Shown: in pieces, positions 1 through 20,857 of the stretch
Layout of the letters: every line of letters begins with the position of its first letter
Numbering within the stretch: the stretch's first letter is position 1
NCBI GenBank assembly: GCA_009823395.1
Contig: CM020511.1
Coordinates: 18,072,001-18,136,000, forward strand
DNA: 64,000 nucleotides
DNA from: Thamnaconus septentrionalis
Taxonomy: Eukaryota; Chordata; Actinopteri; Tetraodontiformes; Monacanthidae
Direction of reading: 5' to 3'
The notes under the pieces: model-generated
Told to the model about the DNA's origin: nothing
The model's database searches: none
Seen by the model: only the letters and a program-made list of their open reading frames with translations
Made by a program: the position numbers and the translations under genes

Positions 1-373
1 GGAAGCGCATGAAGACAAGGCGGAGAATGAAAGAGTCAAGTGAAAGACACGGCGTGGACGGGCGACAACAAAGAGACGGAGGGACGGCGGCAAAGTGTGG
101 GAGGGAAGAAGTGGAGATCAATACGGGACGGAGGGTTGAAGGAGGGGAGGAGTGACGGAGTGGGGGGGGCAGAAGATGGACACAGTCTGACAGTACGGGA
201 CAGGGAGGGGTGGACGGGGTGGCGAGGGGGGGGGCGGATGGATGAGAGGAATCCACTCTGCGGGTAAAGAAAAGGGGGGAGCGACAAAAGGGACGATGAG
301 ACGGAGGGAAAGAAAGAATCTTTACATAAATTACTGTTGCTGTCCGAGGGACAATGGAGCATTGTGAGGGAGG

Positions 374-404
<31 letters not shown>

Positions 405-428
405 CATACACATACACATGTACACGAT

Positions 429-481
<53 letters not shown>

Positions 482-2790
482 TGAGCTATTGTGGTCGTTC
501 TGGCCGGTTCAGAGGAAAGCAACAATGGTCGCCCCCTCCACCTCCTCCACCCCCACCCCCTCCAACCCCAGCCCTCTACCCTCAACCCCCCCCACCCCCC
601 TTAGCCGGCCACATCGGGCTCCCAGCAATTGTGTGTGTGTGTGTTTTGTCCACATCAAAGATAAGGCCCTAAAGTTGCTCCAAACGTCTGGCTCGGGGGA
701 TTGTGCGCTGAATGGGCCGGCGGCACCGGAGGCCCTCTAATGGCATTAGCCCGGGTGAACTGCACAATAGTATTAGCAACACTAATGGTATTAGTTGGCT
801 CAGTCTGAGCCGGGCTCAGCTCTTCCGCCGCTCTCACGGGCCATGATACTGACGGTCCGCACTGTCCGTCCGTGCCCAGCGGTCACCCCCTCCCCTCCCC
901 ACCCTCCCCCCACACCTCCCGACAGGAAACACCTTGGGACGGTCGCCATCGCTGCCATCGTGGCCTGCTGCCCGCTGCTCACTTTCAGATCTTTGTTTTT
1001 CTGCTCTCTCAGCCTTCATCCAAAGGCTCTCCAGGAAACATCATATTCAGCTCTTCTTCTCTGTTTGGAGCCTCGGCTTGCAGGGCAGCATCGTTTGCTT
1101 TCCGGACATGATGGAACCAACCACCTGGGAGCGCTATCAGTGTGGCTTCTGCACTTTGTGACATCATAAAGGGCAGGGTGAAGGAAAGGATGGTGGTTTC
1201 TCATTTCTGGAAAGTTCCCTGACAGACAGAAGAGGATGTGACTGGTTTCATTCATTCGTCATTCATCTTCCACACCCGCTTACTCCTGAGCTCAGGGTCA
1301 CAGGGGTCTGCTGGAGCCTATCCCAGCTGTCATAGGGCGAAGGCAGGGTGACACCCTGGACAAGTCACCAGTTTGACTGGTTTCAGTAAGCAATATTATG
1401 CGAATGTAGCTTTTGCATAAATGTGGAGGTGAATTATTCCTCTTTAAAAGTTCAGATTTCACATAGAGAGAGTTCAAATTTACTGTAAAATGTTTGCACG
1501 GATAAGTGTGCAGATCTGTTCAACAGACTGATCGCAATATTTTGCTCGCGTAAGTAAGAAATTCACGTTTTTTCTTCCTTTAAAATGAGCAAAATTCACA
1601 TTGCTGGAAACTTTTGCACCTTTGGCTCAGGTTTAATTTCCTTTTGCGATCGATGTTGCATTCAAGTGGCAGTACATCCTGCTTTTGTGATGTTTGTTTT
1701 TTCTAGTCTTTGCTTTCCCCAACCTGATGCGAGTCCTCTGAGCCACCGTAGATGCATGGTGCTCATAGCCTGAACCTTTAACCTTTAATAATGCCGCCAG
1801 CAACCAATATCATATATATAAACGGGAGACTGAATTAACATCCCGACTCGGACGTAAACAGATTTCCCCTCTGATTTGTTTTTTCGCTGACAGTCTGGTC
1901 ATTAAACTCGTGTTTTTCCCGTCGCTCCCGTGCGGCCCGTCGGCTGCAGCCGCGCCGCCACGGTCGCATGCGGTTACTGCCGCCCTCTCGGCCGTTTGTT
2001 TTATTGTTTTTATTTAGCTGTCCAATAAGTGGCAAATATTGGTCTGGGTGTCACGGCGGGAAGGCGTAACTCTCTCTAACGGCGCCGTGAATTGTGTGAA
2101 GAGGCGCCGTTGAAAACAGGAAAATAACTTTATTGCTCCGACGAAGCCTTTTATTTTTCCCTTGCAGGACTAAGAAATAAGAGAGCGTTCGACCTGGTCG
2201 GAGTGTTGTTGTTTTTCCATGCAGCAGATGTCGTGGTCTCTTCATAAAGTTGTTATTAAAGTTGACAACTGTCCCTTGAAATACAGAATTGTCCCGTATT
2301 TGACAACGAAATGGTCCTGAAACGAATCAAAACGGGACTGAGTTGTCTTGAACGTAAATTTATTTTGCATACAAACTTATGTACCTTTGCACAGCCCATT
2401 CACAACAACTTCATCCTGGCTGCGCAGCTTGCGTAGCGTAGGCTATGAATCAGATTGCTTGTTCTTTTCAGCTTTGTTTATTTCATTCCTTTGTAAAAGC
2501 CATCCATCCTGCACTTTGTGTAAAAATATGTTCAATTAAAAGATTTCAATACAATGTAAACAGTCCGCTTATTTCTAATGTCGACTGATAATAAAGCAGT
2601 TCAAACTATGTGAACCCTACACTTTTTTGAAACCCTATTTTAAGTTGTGATTGACCTCTGCTGGCGAGCCACTGGCCTGTGATGGTCATGGCCGCGAGCA
2701 CCGCGGGAGGGAGGCCTCCTCTGTTTTTCTGAATGAAAGTTGGCAACACCAGCTGTGACTGAGTCTCCGTCTCTGTCGTCCTCTCCTCAG
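1..2790 (+). other. Probable ephrin intron, no coding exon recognised
   Basis: Purine-rich and CA/GA-repeat DNA (about 370-480), GC-rich stretches and a repeat fragment at about 1245-1375. None of the open frames resembles a protein. By gene structure this should be the intron upstream of the ephrin exon at 2791. Confidence 0.5.
1245..1375 (+). repeat. 3' tail of a fish SINE/LINE-like repeat
   Basis: Contains the phrases acacccgcttactcctgag, ggagcctatcccagctgtca and ccctggacaagtcaccag. These are the familiar tail of a very common teleost interspersed repeat, here without its head. The copy near 18120-18335 carries the head of what looks like the same kind of element. Confidence 0.55.
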
Positions 2791-10492
<7,702 letters not shown>

Positions 10493-10803
10493 CGCTCACA
10501 GCCCAGCCCAGCCCAGCTCAGCCCAGCTGACCTCCAACCTCTTCTTTTTTGCTGGCACGATCAGGAGATAAGGCTTGGACGCACGCGGCACAATCAATCT
10601 ACGCTCAGACTGTGAATAACAGCACGACACAAAGCTACACCGCTAAGCTATTGCAAAAGACTCATATCACGTAGACAAACAGGGAAGAAAAAAAAACCCA
10701 CACCAGGTATCTTCTTGAGAACAGGACCAGACTGACTCAGGGACTGATTCGCCGAATCACAGTGATTCATTTCTTGTTATTTTCCACTCATACCTGTTAT
10801 GCA

Positions 10804-10830
10804 AGTAGCAGCAGCAGCAGCAGCAGCAGC
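10804..10830 (+). repeat. (GCA)n trinucleotide repeat
   Basis: Nine consecutive AGC/GCA units in the putative ephrin 3' UTR, with no supported reading frame. Confidence 0.9.
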
Positions 10831-13800
10831 GACATGCACTCCCAGCCTCAAGACTCAACACAGGAGAACAAGCAGTCAGTCCGCCACGGCTGTCACACCT
10901 CCCATCTTATTTTTTGACCCCTGCTTCGTATTGCCATCCAATCACGAGGGTGCTATTCCTAGTAAGCAGCCACCAGGTAATCAGGAGGCCGCCTGAGTTC
11001 ATCCCGTCTCCCAGCAGGGCTCACATCACTGTTGGACGGTGAGCTGCGAAGAAAATTATTGTGTCAAACTTTAGAAATGTGTAATAGATTTGGTAGTTTG
11101 TTTTTTTTCTCTAGGAAGCTGGGCATATTCTGGAATAGCCAGGCAGGGCTGCTGCGCCCCCTACTGGGATTAAACTGGTTTAACTGGAGTTGGACTGGGC
11201 TGGCCGTGAACCCGCAGAGTGGACACTGGGTTTGTGTTTTTCTGTCGGTGCTGCGGGACGGTAATGAAGGGACCTGCAGCAGAGTTTGTCCTCTCTGATT
11301 GGACCCCCTGCTGTTGTTCTGCCTCCGTCCCCCCCAGCTGCCTCGCAGTCAATCACACAACAGAGGGCTTTATGGGTAAACGCAGGGCATTAGCTCGTCG
11401 CGCTCCACTGTGCAACGCTGCAGACCCACTGAGGAGGCTGATTGGTCGACCTCCCGTTGACCAACGTGATATGCAGATATGCACACAAGTTTTGTTCTTT
11501 AGCGCTTTTTTTTATTTCATTTTTATGCATCTTTTCATTTTAGGTTTTATTTTTACAGTTAATATATTGTGCAACATAAACTACATTAACTACATTAAAC
11601 AGCTGGGTCGTAGCCGATCAGGACACCAGTGTAAAATTCTGATAAGCTCCGATTTTTCCTTCTTTTTTTTTTTGCTTAAAAAAAATTAATTTCATATCAA
11701 TTTTCTTTCTTACCTCTGTATTTTTTTCTAAGACAGAGTTTGGCAACATTTTACTTTGATTTTAGCAAAAACATTTATGTTCAAATTTATTAAATTTAAT
11801 TATTTCTAATTGATACAATTTTTTAAGCACTTAACTGACAATCGCGATTGAGAAAAAAAGTCTTTGTTTAAAGCAAGTAATTTAATTTTCTTTGGTTGTG
11901 AAATTAGAAATAATAATATTTTTACGATTAAAAATAAAATTATTTAAGGAAAATATAATTATTTTACCGCAATACTTTAACGGTTAGAGCTCTAAAAATC
12001 ACTTGTTAAATAAAAAAAAAAAATTTAAATCCGGCCAATCAGAGAATTTGTTTCCCCAAGTAAGTTTATTTCCGAAAAGATTTTTGAATATATTTTTTAA
12101 AATAACCTTAGTGATGTAGAATTTTGCAATCATGTAAATTAGGTATTGATTTTAGATTTTGAATTAATTTTTACATTTTTTATATTTGTGTGTGTAACAT
12201 TCTCCGTTTTCACATTTTAGTGAAGAATGTAGCTTCTTCTGTGAAGAGCCCACTGCAATCTCAGCCTGTTTTTACGGCAACACAAAATAAATATGATTGC
12301 TTTTAAACCCTTTGAGTCGGCCGTCATTTTATTTTTGTTTTGAATCAATGTTTTTGCGTAACCGCGGGGCTCTGTGGGGCACACACACACATATACACTA
12401 TCCCACACACCCTTGGACACACACATCTGGTGTAATACACAGGAGTTTGCAGATAAAGACACACCGGGGACTTGAAATGACCTTGCGGTGTAAGAGGCCA
12501 CTGTAATGTGATGAACCTCATGGAGTATTGAGCCCAGTTTTTATCTGCGAGCAGCCGAAGAATGATAAGACTCCGATAGGCCAGTAGATGGTATTTATAG
12601 ACCCAAAGGTATTATTGCTAATCCCTCAACCTTTAAGAAATCACAGCACAGGCACAAGTGAGGCCGAACGCAGAGGTGTAAATGATAGAGAAGAAGTGTG
12701 TCGCCTACATGTGGACGAGCCGCTAATGCATTTCCATCAGGCGGACGGTGCTGTTTGGTGTCCTGTGAAGCCAGAAAGCCAATTTCTTGGATAATAGAGC
12801 TAATGCTGCCATTTCATGCTTTATGATCTCCTATGATGACATGTTTGTCACTGCGAATCAACGACCCTTTGATTTTGTCCTTCGGGTAGAACATTTCCAA
12901 AAAAAAAAAAAATCCTGTGTTTTTCATTCAGTTCCCGTCTGAGAAACGGAGCAAAGGAAATTCACCAAAAAAGCAGCAGATTCTTTCAGGACGGCGTTTA
13001 AAGGGAACTTTGAAAGCAGCAGCCGTAAAAATGAGAGTTTGTCCATTTTCTTTTTTATTTTGGCCTATACGAAAATGGTATGGCTGTTTATTCCCGCACA
13101 TACCAAAGCTTCCATGTAATTGAGTGAGATATTGTGCGATTTTTTTTTTTTTTTTCTTCTTTGCAGATTGTGTTGCAGCTTTGATTCCAGACAAGAAATG
13201 CATGAACAATCCTAGTGGAAAATTCTGATATTTTCTGAGGCGTTGATGTGTTTTACAAGTCTGAGGATATGCTAAAGCTGGAGCTGAAATCCCCCTTCCA
13301 GAATAAAACCTTGTAATTATGGAGACACGCTACCATAATATAGAAGTTTAGGAGTTCAAATAATCCCACGGCGAGGCTGCCACAGAGGCAACTCTGATCG
13401 TAAATAATTTCTCGGCCAATTTTGTTTTTAACGATCTGTCTTGAGCGAAAACAAACAAAAAGAAATCTGTTCCTTAAGCTTTTCGCTTTCCATCATGTTG
13501 TAATTAAACTATCAAATTTCAGTTCAGCAATGGTTTGTTGCCGCAGACTGGCCTCTGTGTAATTAAAGCGTCGCTGAATTTAAGGCCCAGATTTGCCATA
13601 TTGATCTCACGTACTGAGAAGGCTATGAATAGGACACGCCATGTGCTTGTTTTCATCTTTTAGAGTCCTATTGTCACAAAGACTGGTGTACAAGTTAACA
13701 TTTGCAAGTGTCCCAGAAAAATGTTTGCAAGAGCCTCAAGAAAAGTCAACAAAAAAAATCTAAAAAAAAAAAAAAAGGGGGGCCCCAGTTCGATTGGGTT

Positions 13801-13899
13801 TCTCTGCTAGTGGTAACTGAACAGAGTCCTGAATATTCATCAAGCAGATGGAGAGAAATCCCTGCTGTAAAACCGTGACATGATAATAGTGTATTCTGG

Positions 13900-14066
13900 T
13901 GTTGTAGTACTCGAGATTGGTCTTGCTTGGTCTCAAGACCACTTTGGAACGGTCTCGGTCTCGTCTCAGACTATGAGGCATTTTTACTGGGTCTTGTCTT
14001 GGTCTCGGACTGGGTGGACTCGGGATTTTTGATCAAGACCAGTCGAGACTCAGTCAACACTACAAT
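13900..14066 (+). mobile_element. Short MITE, tactcgag/ggtctcg type
   Basis: Starts gtgttgtagtactcgag, is full of ggtctcggtctcg / gagaccaagac palindromic units, and ends gagactcagtcaacactac. This is a common teleost repeat signature with terminal gtgttgta/tcaacactac. Confidence 0.6.
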
Positions 14067-14678
14067 GACGCGATAATAACGGAAAATAATCCAGCTGCTG
14101 TCGTTTTATACTCAGTTTGTGACACCCAGAGTGCCTCCTGATTCCTTGTTCATTTATCTTTTTAATTTAACAAAGCAGTTGTTTTATGAAAATGGTTCAA
14201 AATAGTTGGCAAAGCAGCAAAATGTTCAAGAAAATTATTTAAAGATACCTTGCTGAAAAGAAATGTTGCTGTTCAATTTAGAAGCAACAGAACTATTGCT
14301 TCTTTTCCGTAGTGTCACCCACGTTTCCCCTCAACCTCTCCACAATCGCCTTTTCCCCAACTTCTCATCAACGCTGTGACCGACCATTCTCCTGTGAACT
14401 GCTGTGAGACGCTTGCTCAGGTTGGTAGGAAATGTCGAGTCAAGTCGGTAACAATGGAACGAGCTCGGAGTAACAGCAATGCAGCAGATTGGAGAAAACA
14501 AATTAAAGCGATGACGAGAGACCAGCCAGCAGTATGTGAGGCCAGCAAGGTGTGATTCAAACAAATCTGTGCTAGGTGTTGATCCCTGATTGGGGACCAC
14601 AGCAGTGGAACATCCACCTCTGAGCTTCAACTGAAAAATTTGGGGCCCTCACAAATCCGCTCTGTTCCGGTGAACGCA

Positions 14679-14708
14679 TGTCGTTGTTGTTGTTGTTGTT
14701 GTTGTTGT
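14679..14708 (+). repeat. (GTT)n microsatellite
   Basis: About ten GTT units in intergenic DNA. Confidence 0.9.
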
Positions 14709-17700
14709 TTTCACTTCACGTCCTTCGCCGACTGCAGCCACCTTCCTGCCAGCGGTGTTTCTGCTGCTCAGAGTCTTTACAAAGTCTGTGTTTTTTTTTC
14801 CTCTCTAGAACTTTACCAAAATCTGCCCCACCCTCAGCTATGACTTCTTTTTTTTTTAAATCGATCTTCTTTTATTCAGGCCGGACGTGGTCGTTCCAGG
14901 GCTGCACGTGTCCCCTCGCTGTGTCGGCGCCCTGCTAAACCTCCCTCCTTCCCTGTCTGAGGGTGGTGGAACGCCTCGAGACAGCGCAGACCTTGAGAAT
15001 AAAGAAAAGCGTTTCAACATTTAGGGCGCATTCCTTGGGTTGCGTCTCATTCAGGTCACAGCATTTATTGAATAAAAGAGAGGTATATCATATCTTCCCA
15101 GACAGTGACGTGATTGAGGGCCACTCTGGCTTCCTGCGGGCAGTGTGTCCTTCAAAGCCTTTCATTAGTTTCACCCATAAAAAGAGATAAAAATGTAGCC
15201 AGATCTTAAAAGCGTCGCTACCTCTGCTTATTACTAGCGTCAAACTTCGTCCCTTTACTATGTAGCTTTTTTTTGTCTAATTTTTTTGAGTTAAGGAAAC
15301 TTTATTGCTTTTTTTTTTTTGTTTTACATCTGTTTTCCCTGGCATGGAGTTTTAAACTTTATTGATGATAAAGTTCAGTTGATCTTCTCACCTCGCTAGA
15401 CTAATGGCGGCCGGGAACTGCACACGTCCTTCAGCTTTCTGCACAATAAGTTCTCCGAGATTGCACCTTCTAGCAGTGCCGGGCAGCACTGAAGTAGAAA
15501 CACGTTTGCTCTCACTGAGTGTGACCTCTGCCGCAGGTCTTTGGCTATTATTGTTTACTTATAATGTGTGCGCGTGCGCATGCGGCTCTTTCATCCCGCC
15601 AAAAATGCTTTCAACCACATCCCACCCGAGGACCGAGGTCTCCGGAACGTTGCTTGAAATCTCTTGCACGTATTGCGTCTACGCTTCATTGTCAGATACA
15701 GTATATTTCCCAGAGGGGATATCTGACCCTTCATGCAGTGGAGAGTAAAAAAGTTAAGCTGTTAAATCTGCAAAGTGGGTTTATAACAAGCAGAGCCGCT
15801 ACGTAAATGCTCCGAAAAAGAAGAATATCCCTGTTTCACTCCATTCGTTTGTTCCGGCGATTCATTTAAGAGCCTTTTTTTCAGTTTCCCCTCACAGTTG
15901 GTCAATAGTTGCTGCACTTTGCTTCTGCTGAAGTTCTCTGTGTGGAAGCCCGTGTGTGTGTTGTCAAAGGAAGGACCAAGTCGAGGACTGCCGAGTTTGA
16001 CAGAATCTGGTAATATATCCCCAACAGAAAACATATCAGAAGAAACCTCTCTATCGGATGACGTGTGCGAAAATGTCACAAATGAATCGCAACAGACGGA
16101 ACAAATCTTTAAAGATTTATTTATTTGTTTTATTTGTTTTATTTGTTCATTCTATTCTAAGACAATAACACTTACCACTTACCAAAATTACCAAAAAAAC
16201 CCATTCCTGATTTTTCACCACAGACAGATTGCCCATCAGGTCGGGTAATTACTGGTCCGGACTCTCCCTTCCGGTGAATTGCACGAAAGCTGCAATGAGT
16301 ACGTATAATGAGGGAGCGATAAACGAAAACTGGTGCCGCTTATTCGCCGCTCTGCTCTGAATCTGACATTTTCAACGAGAGCAGCCGGGACCAGCGCAAA
16401 CAGGAGAACATCATTTCCCCAGACCTCCGACGCTCACTGAGAAAATTGAAGCGACGGCAGAGTTTGGCCACATGAATGTTTTTGAAATTTCACACAGACA
16501 GTCGACTGGATGGCGTTTTGTTTTATTCCTCCTCAGCCAACATGCTGGCCGTTTGAACCCTGGCACTTTTTGAAATCATGAAATTCATTTCTGAACACAT
16601 CCAGCGTAGCCGCACGGCCACTGGCGACTGCACGCTGTGACAAAAACTCCCGAGTTATTTGAGCAGCTTTTTATTTAGAGGAGCCGGAACCAGACGCAGA
16701 CGACTTTAGTCAGTCACACTTCCTCCTCCTCCCCCCCTCCGTCCTTCCTCTCTGTCTCACTTTCATCCACTTCTGATGTGCGACACTTTGATAGCGAACA
16801 TCCCATTTCCCATGGTCTGGCCGATTGGCTTTACATGCAGATGGCTTGGCAATTTGCATCAACTCAAAGGTCTACCTCCTCTACCCGATGCTCTGCTGAC
16901 AACGGCGCTCCCGCCATTCATCCCCCCTGTGTTAAGCATCCCCTCCCGGGACATCGGCTGAATTGCCGTCTCACGCTGCTTCAAGGCCCATTTTGCGTCG
17001 CGGCGGCTGCTGTGGAAATGGATTAGGGAGCATATTCCTTGAGAGAAAAGCATTTTCCCCTCTGCCGTCGAGATGGGCCGGCGTCTGAAATGGATGGTTC
17101 ACTCCGGTATCAAAGCCCGTCGCCTGTTTTTTGTGCAAAAAAAAAAGTCTCACCAAGTGATCTCGAGTCATGCTGAGAATCCACGCACGCACACACACAC
17201 GCAGCGCTGAGGTTGTGGAGTGCTGCTGCACTATGGGGAGAATTATGAAGCTACTCTTGAATTTATCAGCGGAGCAGGAAGTATAGTCGGACCTAATGCA
17301 GAGGAGAAAACTCCCATCAGCCCCGACCGCTCCTATCCTCACATCACCTTAAGTGGCTGCAGTCATCAAACCTCCTCCAGCCAACCTGAGAATCTGCCTT
17401 TGGAGAACCAATTAAGGTTTAACAGCCACCGAAGGACAAAACATTGCCTCTTTTATTTATTCCCGCTCGCGCCGCTTTGTCTCAAAACTGCTTAAAAGCT
17501 GCCAAATCTGAATTCTGCAAGTGTTTTGTTTGCAGTTTTTTCAGGAGATTTGAAACCGAGCGCCTCTTAAAAGAAGCGAAGTCTTAACAAAGACTGAAAC
17601 ATTCAAAGCCCCAGTCAGCATCCATATCCTCCCATGATGTCACCCAGGATGTGCTTTTTTTCCCCTCTTTCCATTCCCAGATTCAGTCTTCCAGGTCAAA

Positions 17701-18119
17701 GCTGAAACGTCTCTTTTAAAATTCATAAGAAATGAATTTCCATGTGGAAGGCGGCGAGGAAGGAAGCGGTTTGATGGCTGCAGCTGATAAGTTGGATGGA
17801 TACGGCGAGTGAAGGAGAGGCAGACAAGAGGGATGAAGATGAGAGCGGCGGAGTGACAACTGAAAGAGGGTGAAGATGAGAGCGGTGGCAGAGAATGAAA
17901 CGCATCGGGACAGAGGTAGTAAACTTTAGAAAGTCGTCACGCGAACGTCTCCATCGATTTGGCCTCGCTGCTTTCAGCAAAACGCAGTAGGAGTATGGAA
18001 GTTGCTGTCGCAGGTGATCAAACACAGTTTAAGCCAACACAAGACAAATTCAAGACATCCCTGGGAGCTAAGTGAATGTTTTTTTTTTACTGCCAGCCTT
18101 CTAAATTCATTATTGGATC

Positions 18120-18335
18120 TTGATTAGGGAGACAGTGACGCAGTGGTTAGTGCTGCTGCCTCACAGTAAGAAGGTGGTGGGTTCGATTCCGGGCCTGTGG
18201 ACTTTGCATGTTCTCCCTGTGTAGGTGTGGGTTCTCTCTGGCTTCCTCCCACAGTCCAGAAACATGCACATGAGGTGAATTGGAAACTCTAAACTATTGA
18301 AATGGGTATTGAAAATGGATGGATGGGTATATTGA
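18120..18335 (+). mobile_element. tRNA-derived SINE
   Basis: The head has an A-box-like gcagtggttagtgctgctgc and a B-box-like ggttcgattccggg, followed by the body phrases tttgcatgttctccctgtg, ggcttcctcccacagtccag and a gaaaatggatggatggg tail. This is the standard architecture of a widespread teleost SINE with a LINE-derived tail. Sense orientation is +. Confidence 0.85.
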
Positions 18336-18473
18336 TTAATTCAAATCATGAATTAACTGCATTCTTGCCTCAGTGTGCCTCAAACAACCACAGTGCTTGA
18401 AACACTGCAGTTTTCTGCAAATCTAGCAGAACCTCATTGTATTTAATGAAAATATTTTCATTAGTTTAGCTCA

Positions 18474-18720
18474 AAGGTCCTATATTACTCAAATTTCACT
18501 TTTTCTAACATCAGTGTGGCTCTCCAGTGTGAGAAAATGAGAAAAGTCCTTCCTTCCTTTGATTGCTTCACTTTTCATACAGCCTTTGTGCACTTCTGCA
18601 GCTCAACCCTTTGAGATCTCCAAGTGGATCCTGATACCTCCTCCAGGTTAGTGACAACAGCCCCAGCCAGGTGTTTTCACTCCAAGGGAATTGCTTTTAT
18701 CACATGGGAAAAGTGGAAGC
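18474..18720 (+). mobile_element. MITE family B, copy 1 (degenerate)
   Basis: Starts aaaggtcctatattactcaa and contains ctgatacctcctccaggtta and tagtgacaacagccccagcc. The same blocks, including gtgatgtcac...gatacctc, recur near 19980, 24020 and 25080. No coding capacity. Confidence 0.5.
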
Positions 18721-19730
18721 GTCCGTTTTTAGCAGGAAAAAAAAAAAAAAGTTTCGAGCAGGAACCTAAAAAGTTTTTGTATGCAAAAGAGAATTAATTA
18801 TCCTGTTTTTCCTGGAGATTTATTGAATATTTTGGGGTAATTTATCGCGCAAGGCTGCTTCGCCAGAGTCCAAAAAGAAATATTTGAAAACAGGTGAGTC
18901 AAGAATATTCAGCCCAGCAAAAAGTAAGTAACTCTAGCTGCAAAACAACAAGCCGCATTGGAATATATGGTGTGTGTGTGGTTGGGGGACTAATATTCAC
19001 ATTTCAACGTTCGCTTAAAAAGGCCCAATCAGCTCGTAGCCACAACCAAACCCGCTGTTATTAGGGGGGGTCTATTAGATAGCGGAACAGATTCAGCGTG
19101 GACATGCCCCGATTCGTGCATCGTTTCTCACAATACCATATAATACAATACAACACAAGGGGTGTAAGTCCAAGTTTGCTGTGTGCTCATTGCAAGTTGA
19201 TTGCAACATAATTGTCTCCTACACAAACACCATTCCAGACGATGTCCTGTCGTTGATGATGATGATGTTGTTGTTGTTGTTGTTTTCTTTCTTCCTGTGC
19301 ACTCAGCGTTATATATCTGCAGTGATTACGGAGCCTCCCTTCTATTGCTGTTATTATTAATAAATAAGGCAGCCGTGACGCCCCCCACCCCGCCAGCAAG
19401 ATAAGCAAAGCGGGTATCGGAGAGGGCTGGTGAACGCGGCGCTGGTAATTGCCGGTGTAACAGTGTGTGCAGCCCCGCGGTGGCCTCGTAAGCGACCCGC
19501 TTTATTAGATCGGCCGCTATCGATCGTCGCTGCGCCAGGTTTGACTAATCTCCAGGCTGGGGGGGCTGGGGGGATCGATGAGCCGGGATTCAATCCTCTC
19601 TCGAAACAGAGGTCATTTTCTTGTAATCATCGGCGCTAAGTGGCGGACAGGGGGGACAATGTGCAGAACAACGCCCCCTTGAGGCCGAAACTGTGAACTG
19701 CAAACAGGCTGGCGGCTATTGAGAGTTTCA

Positions 19731-20312
19731 AAGGTCCCGTTTTAAGATGATGGGTGGAAATAGGACACCAACAACAGCAGGACGGAGACAGGATGCGTTT
19801 AGGCAGAAGTTTTACTGGAGAAAAAAAGAGAATTTGCCCGTTTCCCCCGAGACACATGACACCCCACCAACCAATCACAGGCTATGAAAGCTATAGATCA
19901 ACTTCACTTTTAAACCTCACAAGACACGTCCATGGTGTGACAGTGAACCCCAAATGAGAAAGGCCACCACTTTATTCGTTTGCTTGCCAACACTTTCAGG
20001 AACAAAACCCCCCTTTGTGATGTCGCAAGGGTCGCCAGTATCTCACTGATACCTCTTTCAGCTAAGTGCTCATCCCACCCTCTTGGATCACCCTTCCCCC
20101 ACCTCCTCCAAATATGTTGCCAGTCCGACTGAACAATTTTCAGCAGGAAAGCCAAAATCAAACATTTCTGCAGGGGAGTTGGCAAACAGAGTTCTGCTGT
20201 TTGCTGAAAATCTGTCGCGCTTCATGGATTATTAATAAAGTGAGGCTGAGCAAGTGGGAGTCTAGGATGAAAAATAAAGATTTAAAAGTGTCTTATAATA
20301 TGGGACCTTTAA
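19731..20312 (+). mobile_element. MITE family B, copy 2
   Basis: Left edge near caaaggtcccgttttaag; right edge cttataatatgggaccttt, the inverse of the family start. The interior has ttgtgatgtcgcaagg and ctgatacctctttcagcta. The ends are approximate. Confidence 0.45.
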
Positions 20313-20639
20313 AAAGAGTTGCAATTATTGGTGCTCAGCGCGAGACAGAGTAATCAATACGAGTCTGCTGGTTGACCTTCACCAGTCTGCACCAGAGGCG
20401 AGAACTCAACTTCTCCGAAAAGGAGATTTCCTCGCCTCGACGGAAAAAACCCTCTTCGCATTAACTGCTAATTCACCTCCATTGATGCCGTCTCCCCGGG
20501 AGGTGATTGATCTCGTCGGCCAGACAAACGGATCCAGTGCGACAAAATCGGGTGTCGTACAGAAACGGCCGTGCACGCGCTGCCATCTGCGTGCGAAACC
20601 CCCCTTAAAAATAGCACCGAGACAATGGAGCGAGATGAC

Positions 20640-20857
20640 ACAGACTGATGTTTTATTCAGCAGCAGTGAAAAACCATTACTTCAGGACGAGGCTGACATG
20701 TATAAAACAAATAGCGTACACGCACGCTCAAAGCCTTCCCTTCGCGGCAGACTTCTGCCGGGCGAGTAATTACACGGAGACTTGATAAAAATGTCTCTGC
20801 TCCCGCAGAGGGAGAGGAGGGGGATGACGGGTGACACAGAAACGAGGCGGGCTTCGA
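20640..20857 (-). other. flad1: flad1 3' UTR
   Basis: Sequence downstream of the flad1 stop on the minus strand. AATAAA lies at 20657-20652, about 200 bases past the stop, and would end the transcript near 20635. No other poly(A) signal is closer. Confidence 0.6.

Larger units (their letters stand above)
10493..20640. other. Ephrin 3' UTR and intergenic DNA up to flad1
   Basis: No protein-coding exon recognised. It begins with the ephrin 3' UTR of unknown length. An AT-rich stretch at about 11500-12200 follows, then unique-looking DNA at 12200-13700, a MITE at 13900-14066, a GTT microsatellite at 14679-14708, a SINE at 18120-18335 and two degenerate repeats at 18474-18720 and 19731-20312. 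GC-mixed DNA with many TAATTG/TTTATTAG-type motifs at 19420-19640 looks non-repetitive and might be regulatory; that is only an impression. Confidence 0.5.

Noticed and set aside
36..740. Several open frames over CA/GA repeats
   Set aside because: They consist of Cys-Val, Thr-His and Arg-Glu runs encoded by microsatellites.
18130..18200. tRNA gene with A- and B-box-like motifs
   Set aside because: The downstream body and tail are those of a teleost SINE, and no cloverleaf with acceptor stem pairing is evident.
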